A stretch of 64,000 nt of DNA from Lolium rigidum. Lineage: Eukaryota; Streptophyta; Magnoliopsida; Poales; Poaceae. The notes under the pieces were generated by a model. The model was not told the DNA's origin. It saw nothing but the letters and a program-made list of their open reading frames with translations, and ran no database searches. The position numbers were made by a program, and so were the translations under genes. Positions 56,809 through 64,000 of this stretch are shown in pieces. The stretch spans positions 34,156,256-34,220,255 of the forward strand of contig NC_061508.1 of the NCBI RefSeq assembly GCF_022539505.1, given 5' to 3'. Numbering within the stretch: position 1 is the first letter of the stretch; each line of letters opens with the position of its first letter.

Positions 56809-58661
56809 AGCATCCCCAAGCTTAGTTACTGCTCGTCCCGAGCGAGGTAAAACGATAACAAAGATAATTTCTGAAGTGATATGCCATCATAACCTTGATC
56901 ATACTATTTGTAAACATATGTAGTGGATGCAGCGATCAAAACAATGGTAATGACATGAGTAAACAAGTGAATCATAAAGCAAAGACTTTTCATGAATAGT
57001 ACTTCAAGACAAGCATCAATAAGTCTTGCATAAGAGTTAACTCATAAAGCAATAAATCAAAGTAAAGGTATTGAAGCAACACAAAGGAAGATTAAGTTTC
57101 AGCGGTTGCTTTCAACTTGTAACATGTATATCTCATGGATAATTGTCAACATAGAGTAATATAACAAGTACAATATGCAAGTATGTAGGAATCAATGCAC
57201 GATTCACACAAGTGTTTGCTTCTTGAGGTGGAGAGAGATAGGTGAGCTGACTCAACATAAAAGTAAAAAGAATGGTCCTTCAAAGAGGAAAGCATCGATT
57301 GCTATATTTGTGCTAGAGCTTTTATTTTGAAAACAAGAAACAATTTTGTCAACGGTAGTAATAAAGCATATGAGTTATGTACATTATATCTTACAAGTTG
57401 CAAGCCTCATGCATAGTATACTAATAGTGCCCGCACCTTGTCCTAATTAGCTTGGACTACCGGATCTTTGCAATGCACATGTTTTAACCAAGTGTCACAA
57501 TGGGGTACCTCCATGCCGCTCTGTACAAAGGTCTAAGGAGAAAGCTCGCATTTTGGATTTCTCGCTTTTGATTATTCTCAACTTAGACATCCATACGGGA
57601 CAACATGGACAACGAGATAATGGACTCCTCTTTAATGCATAAGCATGTGGCAACAATTATTATTCTCATATGAGATTGAGGATATGCGTCCAAAGCTGAA
57701 ACATCCACCATGAATCATGGCTTTAGTTAGCGGCCCAAAGTTCTTCTCTAACAATATGCATGCTCCAACCATAAAGGTGGTAGATCTCTCTTACTTCGGA
57801 CAAGACGGACATGCATAGCAACTCACATGATATTCAACAAAGAATAGTTGATGGCGTCCNNNNNNNNNNNNNNNNNNNNNNNNNNNNNNNNNNNNNNNNN
57901 NNNNNNNNNNNNNNNNNNNNNNNNNNNNNNNNNNNNNNNNNNNNNNNNNNNNNNNNNNNCCCAAGCTTAGACGCTTGAGTCTTCTTAGAATATGCAGGGG
58001 TGAACCACCGGGGCATCCCCAAGCTTAGAGCTTTCACTCTCCTTGATCATATTGCATCATACTCCTCTTTTGATCCTTGAAAACTTCCTCCACACCAAAC
58101 TCGAAACAACTCATTAGAGGGTTAGTGCATAATAAAAATTCACATGTTCAGAGGTGACACAATCATTCTTAACACTTCTGGACATTGCATAAAGCTACTG
58201 GATATTAATGGATCAAAGAAATTCATCCAACATAGCAAAAGAGGCAATGCGAAATAAAAGGCAGAATCTGTCAAAACAGAACAGTCCGTAAAGATGGATT
58301 TTATTAGGCCACCAGACTTGCTCAAATGAAAATGCTCAAATTGAATGAAAGTTGCGTACATATCTGAGGATCATGCACGTAAATTGGCTTAATTTTCTGA
58401 GCTTCCTACAGGGAGGTAGACCAAGATTCGTGACAGCAAAGAAATCTGGAACTGCGTAATAATCCAAATCTAGTACTTACTTTACTATCAAAGACTTTAC
58501 TTGGCACAACAAAACTCAAAACTAAGATAAGGAGAGGTTGCTACAGTAGTAAAAAACTTCCAAGACACAAATTTAAAACAAAAATACTGGAGTAAAAACA
58601 TGGGTTGTCTCCCATAAGCGCATTTCTTTAACGCCTTTCAGCTAGGCGCAGAAAGTGTATC
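56809..58661 (-). other. Non-coding 3' half of E4, with PPT
   Basis: AGCATCCCCAAGCTTAG abuts the LTR (PPT on the minus strand). Sequence follows the order of E3's 3' half. Interrupted by the scaffold gap. No pol ORF. Confidence 0.7.
57860..57959. other. Assembly gap (100 N)
   Basis: Exactly 100 N, the conventional filler for a scaffold gap of unknown size. By comparison with E2 and E3, roughly 0.8-0.9 kb of E4 3' half could be missing here. Confidence 0.98.
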
Positions 58662-59307
58662 TCAAGTAACGTCAAAGGGTGGTGCACCTACAGTGGGGTT
58701 TGGAGTTTTCTCAACCATGCATAGTATATTGGATACATAAGTTTCAGCGTCTCCCTTTTCATTAGTCTTGGGCTTGCTACTCTCATCAAACAAATTTTCG
58801 AGAACAAGCCAAGCATAGTTATGTTCTAGTGCATCATTCATAGCTAGGAGTTTACATGGTATTGGTGCTTTGATCTCCCCACCTTCATTAGCATTATTAG
58901 TGTACCTTATCCTATCCATATCCATTTTTTCAAGGAGACCAACAAAATTAGTATGAGAACCAAGCATATTAAATTTAGCGAAGACCTTTCTAGCCTCTCT
59001 TGCTAGACCACCAAATTCTCTAAGAAGGGTTTCTAAAACAAAATCTTTCTTTTCCCCTCTTCCATATCACCAAGTGTAAGAAACATGTGTTGGATTATAG
59101 GATTGAGATTAACAAATTTAGTTTCCAACATGCGAACTAGAGCAGCAAGACAGCAATTTCATAAGTAGGAGCAAGTTCTACCAAGTGTCTATCTTCAAAA
59201 TCTTCAACGGTACTAACATGGGTGAAAAATTCTTCTATATTGTTTCTCCCAATTATAGACCCTTGTCCTACCGGTATATTCTTTGTGGTAAAATTAAAAG
59301 GAAACAT
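58662..59307 (-). pseudogene. E4 ORF module, unknown protein, frameshifted
   Basis: ATG at 59307-59305 opens MFPFNFTTKNIPVGQGSIIG, then FFTHVSTVEDFEDRHLVELA. After register changes, the C-terminal part (58967-58662) reads MLGSHTNFVGLLEKMDMDRI, ANEGGEIKAPIPCKLLAMND, and ends PTVGAPPFDVT. It lies between the primer site and the shared 3' half, the position of gag in E3, but shows no Gag domain. It is unrelated by eye to the E2 module. A helical, acidic protein of about 210 residues would result if the frame were intact. Function unknown. Confidence 0.55.
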
Positions 59308-59514
59308 GATGAATCAAGTAAAGTAAATGCAAGTAAACTAATTTTTTTGTGTTCTTGATATAGAGTGCAAGACAGTAAATAAAGTAAAACTAGCAACTAA
59401 TTTTTTTGTGTTTTGATATAATGCAGCAAACAAAGTTGTAAATAAAATAAAGCAAGACAAAAACAAAGTAAAGAGATTGGGAAGTGGAGACTCCCCTTGC
59501 AGCGTGTCTTGATC

Positions 59515-59532
59515 TCCCCGGCAACGGCGGCA
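59515..59532 (-). other. Primer-binding site of E4 (tRNA-Asp, one mismatch)
   Basis: Minus strand TGCCGCCGTTGCCGGGGA, 10-11 nt inside the right LTR; differs from the E2 site at the third base. Confidence 0.75.
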
Positions 59533-59542
59533 GAAATTTGCT

Positions 59543-61137
59543 TGATGCGTGTAGTTGACACGTCCGTTGGGAACCCCAAGAGGAAGGTGTGATGCGCACA
59601 GCGGCAAGTTTCCCTCAGTAAGAAACCAAGGTTTAATCGAACCAGTAGGGGTCAAGAAGCACGTTGAAGGTTGATGGCGGCGGGATGTAGTGCGGCGCAA
59701 CACCGAAGATTCGGCGCCAACGTGGAACCCGCACAACACAACCAAAGTACTTTGCCCCAACGAAACAGGTGAGGTTGTCAATCTCACCGGCTTGCTGTAA
59801 CAAAGGATTAACCGTATTGTGTGGAAGATGATTGTTTGCGAGAGAAAACGAGTAAAACAAATGTTGCAACAGATTTGTATTTCAAGTATTAAAAGAATGG
59901 ACCGGGGTCCACAGTTCACTAGAGGTGTCTCTCCCATAAGATAAAAGCATGTTGGGTGAACAAATTACGAGTCGGGCAATTGACAAATAGAGAGGGCATA
60001 ACAATGCACATACATGTCATGATAAGTATAGTGAGATTTAATTGGGCATTACGACAAAGTACATAGACCGCCATCCAACTCGCATCTATGCCTAAAAAGT
60101 CCACCTTCAGGTTATTGTCCGAACCCCTTCCAGTATTAAGTTGCAAAGCAACAGACAATTGCATTAAGTATGGTGCGTAATGTAATCAACAACTACATCC
60201 TCGGACATAGCATCAATGTTTTATCCCTCGTGGCAACAGCACAACACAACCTTAGGGGTTTCTGTCACTCCCCCAGGTGTCAATGCATGCATGAACCCAC
60301 TATCGAGCATAAATACTCCCTCTTGGAGTTACTAGCATCAACTTGGCCAGAGCCTCTACTAATAACGGAGAGCATGCAAGATCATAAACAACACATAGGT
60401 AATAACTTGATAATTAACATAACATGGTATTCTCTATCCATCGGATCCCGACAAACACAACATAGAGTATTACGGATAGATGATCTTGATCATGTTAGGC
60501 AGCTCACAAGATCCAACAATGAAGCACAATGAGGAGAAGACAACCATCTAGCTACTCGCTATGGACCCATAGTCCAGGGGTGAACTACTCACTCATCACT
60601 CTGGAGGCGACCATGGCGGTGTAGAGTCCTCCGGAGATGAATCCCCTCTCCGGCGAGGGTGCCGGAGGAGATCTCCGAATCCCCCGAGATGGGATCGGCG
60701 GCGGCGGCGTCTCGGTAAGGTTTTCCGTATCGTGGTTTTTCGCATCGGGGGTTTCGCGACGGAGGCTTTAAGTAGGCGGAAGGGCAGAGTCGGGGGGCGA
60801 CGAGGGCCCACACCACGGGCGGCGCGGCCCCCCTTGGCCGCGCCGCCATGTGGTTTGGCCACCTCGTGGCCCCACTTCGTATGCTCTTCGGTCTTCTGGA
60901 AGGTTCGTGGCGAATAGGCCCCTGGGTCTTCGTTTCGTCCAATTCCGAGAATATTTCCTTACTAGGATTTCTGAAACCAAAAACAGCAGAAAACAGGAAC
61001 TGGCACTTCGGCATCTTGTTAATAGGTTAGTTCCAGAAAATGCACGAATATGACATAAAGTGTGCATAAAACATGTAGGTATCATCAATAATATGGCATA
61101 GAACATAAGAAATTATCGATACGTCGGAGACGTATCA
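59543..61137 (-). repeat. E4 5' LTR, complete (1595 bp)
   Basis: TG..CA ends. Related to the E3 LTR (shared GAACCCACTATCGAGCATA, CATGAACCCAC, GGACCCATAGTCC) but diverged, so E3 and E4 are sister subfamilies. Confidence 0.88.
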
Positions 61138-61726
61138 GTGTGCTAACGAGATGAGTACCCTATTAGGCTAGTCAAATGAGCCCTCCTGGCACGAGCCATC
61201 CCAACATCATGAGCATCTACCACCTTGTCTCTACATCATTGTTTTTTATCACCCGATCTCCTGAGATTGTTATGCTGTTAATGTTGAGGCAGATTTTGCC
61301 ACATGGAAATTTTAGAAGATTCTGCATCCGCTAATGGGCAATTGTATTCTCCGATGCCTCCTAGTCCTAGTCCACCTGTGCGGTAGAAGATAATGGTTGC
61401 AATGTTTGTGGCATTGTAAAAGTAAATAAACAGTTTTCCCCACAAACACACATATTCTGATCATCAACATACTATCGAAAGGCAGCTAAGCTGGCCTTCC
61501 CTCTGCCACTCCTTGGTTTATATGGAGATCAACCCAGGTGTGTTTGGTTTGATGTGTTGAAACTACCATGAAATTAAATACGATGACACATGGAGATTTA
61601 CTCACAATGGTACTTGCGTGTACAATGTTTGTTGTGTTGCAGTTATCTATCATATAGTGGCATGGTGTGGTGATGAAATATTGCAGGGATAAGAACTCAC
61701 CAGTCACCCCTACCATATCACTAATA
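61138..61726. repeat. Repeat R, copy 2, segment 3
   Basis: Resumes at GTGTGCTAACGAGATGAG, aligning with 22471-23033 of copy 1 through CTACCATATCACT. Confirms that everything between 38812 and 61137, apart from the 48363-48599 piece, is inserted DNA. Confidence 0.8.
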
Positions 61727-64000
61727 GTAATAATCCTAAGCATATGCAATTTAATATCTTGGCGTGAGAACAAAGGAGTAGGCCATGTCAAAAGTTGAAG
61801 AAGTCACTACTTTGACCTTGGTCGTTGTAAGCAAACCATTTCGATGTGCATCAACTAAGTAGCTTTAATTTTCTGCGCGTTGCATGTTGCACGCTACATT
61901 AGTGCTATATAGCCTTAAGCTATGGAGATGCGGGTGGACGTCTCCACCCACTAACATTCAAATCCTACTACTCATACACACTTGTTTTCAAAATTCATAG
62001 ACATATATTAAGCTGCGTTGACAATATCTATTATATACTAAAAGCACAATACATGGTCTAAAATAGAGACACTACGTTGATCCACATCATTAGATTAATT
62101 TAACCGTTAGATCTGTAATTTTAATGGACAAGATTTAAAGATTTTACATAACATACATAAACATATATTTTATAGACATATGTGATATGTCACGTGTCAA
62201 CTTCCATTAGAAAGAAAAATAAAAGCAGTAGTCTTGAGGCATTACATGTACACCCATCACATATTCCCCACACAAAGAAAGACCCACATGGATTATATAT
62301 GGAAGGAACCATTAGCTTTCCTATTAGTATTCTAAGAACCATCACGTTATGTTTATTGCACATAAAAGAAAAGTATATATTGAAATTGGTTTCCAGTTAT
62401 GATTTAACTTTGAACTAATTGTATGGCTATAATTTGATGGTAAAAAAGTACGAATGTTAATAGGAATGTAGAGTGACCAAAATATACATAACTAATATCT
62501 CAACGTCAAGAATCAGGAATTTCCGGAAAATGGATCCGATCAATATCCAGTTATCCACGTACGTATGATGTGGCTACAAAAATTGGATTTGCGCTTTACT
62601 TAAACTAGTTGAATGCCCGTGTGTTGCTACGGGTCCTCTTTTTCCGAGCATTACATGTCAATATCGGGTTATCTTTCTTTCCTCACAAATTAGTATTTCC
62701 ACTCGTACCCCCAATCGGCCTTCCCAGATAGCTTTTAGGTCAGCCAGCAAGATTTTTGCACCTAGCCCGAAAGGTATTTTGGGTCCAACGCAACCCAATA
62801 AAGTGTCTGACAGCCCAGGCCAGCCCTGGTGTGTGTGTGTGTGTTGGGGGGGGGGGGGGGGAGGATTGGGCCACGAGGGGCTCTTAACGATTTCCTTTTT
62901 CTGACCATCGGAGTTGTTTCCCAAGGACTTCATGGTAAGCTCGAGAAGAGGAAATAGTCACACTTGAAGAGCTCAATACAACAGGAAGTTCTATGCTGCA
63001 TTCGGGAAGGATGAATTGGTCGGTGCCGATTCCCCAGGTGGCAGGTGATCCATTTCGTCATCTGTGCATATTCCCCACATGTTCTCTAGTGGGAAAGGCC
63101 ATGCTGCTGGACGCCATTTTGGGACACCATTTTGGGAGGTGTAATCGAAGATGCTCTTAAATATCGACATGGAGCCCTCTTTCTTTCCTCACATTACGTG
63201 TCAAGATTACAATTCATGTGTATAAAACAATACTCACATAGCATTTACTCTAAAGACATTATGATTCATATTTCAACAAAATGCATTATAATTTACTATC
63301 GATGAGTTTAATGTAAGATCCTAACAAATAATCTCTCACAATATTTTATATTAAATAATATTATCCCCCTGGAACTTCTCCCTTTTTCCAACCAAATCCA
63401 CTTTATTTTATACCAAACCCACCTTATTCGCCCTAATTCTCATAAGTCCTAGCCTTGCCTTGCAAAAGATTGTTGTGCACACTTTGCCTTTGTCCTATCT
63501 TGATCCACCCCTAGGAAAAAAATGTGCCATAGTACAGCATTATTATCCAAAAGAAAGTAAATTTGTGCACGAAGAACACCTGATACATAATCGATAGAAT
63601 GAGATAGATCCTTTTGTGTACAATTATCTATCTTCAATAGGATCTATCCCTACTATTCTTACAAAAATAAATAAATTATTTGTGCCAAAAACATCCCATA
63701 TATGACTGCAATAACATGATGTTACAAGATCTGACCACAGAGGTGAGAGTGGTGAAAAACAACAATTCCTTATCAAGTGGTGAAGTTATACCAGAACAAA
63801 TAAAGCATTCAATGCATAGACACAACATATAGTTAACGGAAACAATTGATCTGGGAATACACTACAAACACCAATGTCTAGGAAATACATACATACCAGC
63901 TCCGACTGTATTTTTGACTTGATATTGCCCAACTCAACTACATAGTTGCCCCATCACCTTCAATAATTCAAATAAGTATACCCCGGTGGATTTGATCACC
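61727..64000. other. AT-rich terminal region, no gene supported
   Basis: Short open frames only. ACTAGTTGAATGCCCGTGTG followed by TTGCTACGGG (about 62604-62633) resembles a terminal motif common in grass repeats; a related phrase GATACCCAGCGCGTTGCTGC occurs near 18910. AAGATGCTCTTA near 63148-63159 resembles the right end of the TTA-flanked element at 29085, but no partner end was found. Confidence 0.4.
62829..62861. repeat. Compound microsatellite (GT)8 T (G)16
   Basis: GT repeat 62829-62844, then T, then a 16-nt G run 62846-62861. G-run length is error-prone in sequencing. Confidence 0.9.

Larger units (their letters stand above)
48600..61137 (-). mobile_element. Gypsy-like non-autonomous LTR retrotransposon E4, split by E2
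   Basis: Outer ends TGATGCGTGTAG (48600) and GGAGACGTATCA (61137); flanking 5-mers GTGTA (48595-48599) and GTGTG (61138-61142) form a target duplication with one mismatch, and repeat R copy 1 shows the unoccupied site TGTGCTAACG. The right LTR is complete (59543-61137). The left LTR survives as two pieces (48600-48751 and about 55946-56808); about 0.6 kb of its middle is missing. Primer site next to the right LTR gives minus orientation. Internal DNA (56809-59542) encodes one unknown ORF module and no gag or pol that I recognise. A scaffold gap lies inside. Confidence 0.87.

Noticed and set aside
1..64000. CRISPR arrays, bacterial operons, ribosome-binding sites, rRNA genes, riboswitches
   Set aside because: No such signal was seen; gene structure and repeats are those of a plant nuclear genome.

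Overview
This is a window of nuclear DNA from a grass, most likely a Pooideae species (wheat, barley, rye or oat relatives). The evidence is a BARE1/Angela-like Copia LTR, an Au-like SINE, large nested LTR retrotransposons, a plant L1-type LINE, and multi-exon plant genes with GT..AG introns. A run of exactly 100 N (57860-57959) marks a scaffold gap. Within-element repeat differences suggest residual consensus errors, so many broken frames in the retroelements may be partly technical.

Genic part (1-13.6 kb). The window opens with the 3' end of a pectinesterase gene (+). Next come a three-exon gene for a 138-residue protein with a plastid-type N terminus (-), and an eight-coding-exon bHLH transcription factor gene of the PTF1 / ROOTHAIRLESS-like group (-), whose 5' leader is split by a long intron and carries a small uORF. 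Between them lie a SINE, small MITEs and a complete solo Copia LTR with an intact 5-bp target duplication.

Transition zone (13.6-29.1 kb). This is gene-poor and rich in DNA transposons and duplications: a foldback MITE, a 958-bp tandem array, two MULE-type insertions with perfect 9-bp target duplications, a 636-bp recent tandem duplication, CACTA-like hairpins, a direct segmental duplication about 9-10 kb apart, and a TTA-flanked PIF/Harbinger-type element carrying a broken B3-domain gene.

Retrotransposon block (29.35-61.1 kb). A 9.0-kb element has 4.29-kb LTRs around only 425 bp of internal sequence and a tRNA-iMet primer site. It is followed by a nested stack inside an unclassified 0.9-kb repeat (whose intact paralogue lies at 22.15-23.03 kb): a 5'-truncated LINE hit by a Gypsy-like gag-protease element, and a second Gypsy-like element hit in its left LTR by a third. 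These last three share tRNA-Asp primer sites, polypurine tracts and 3' internal halves but carry different 5' ORF modules. None shows a recognisable reverse transcriptase or integrase, so they look non-autonomous. The final 2.3 kb is AT-rich and without a supported gene.
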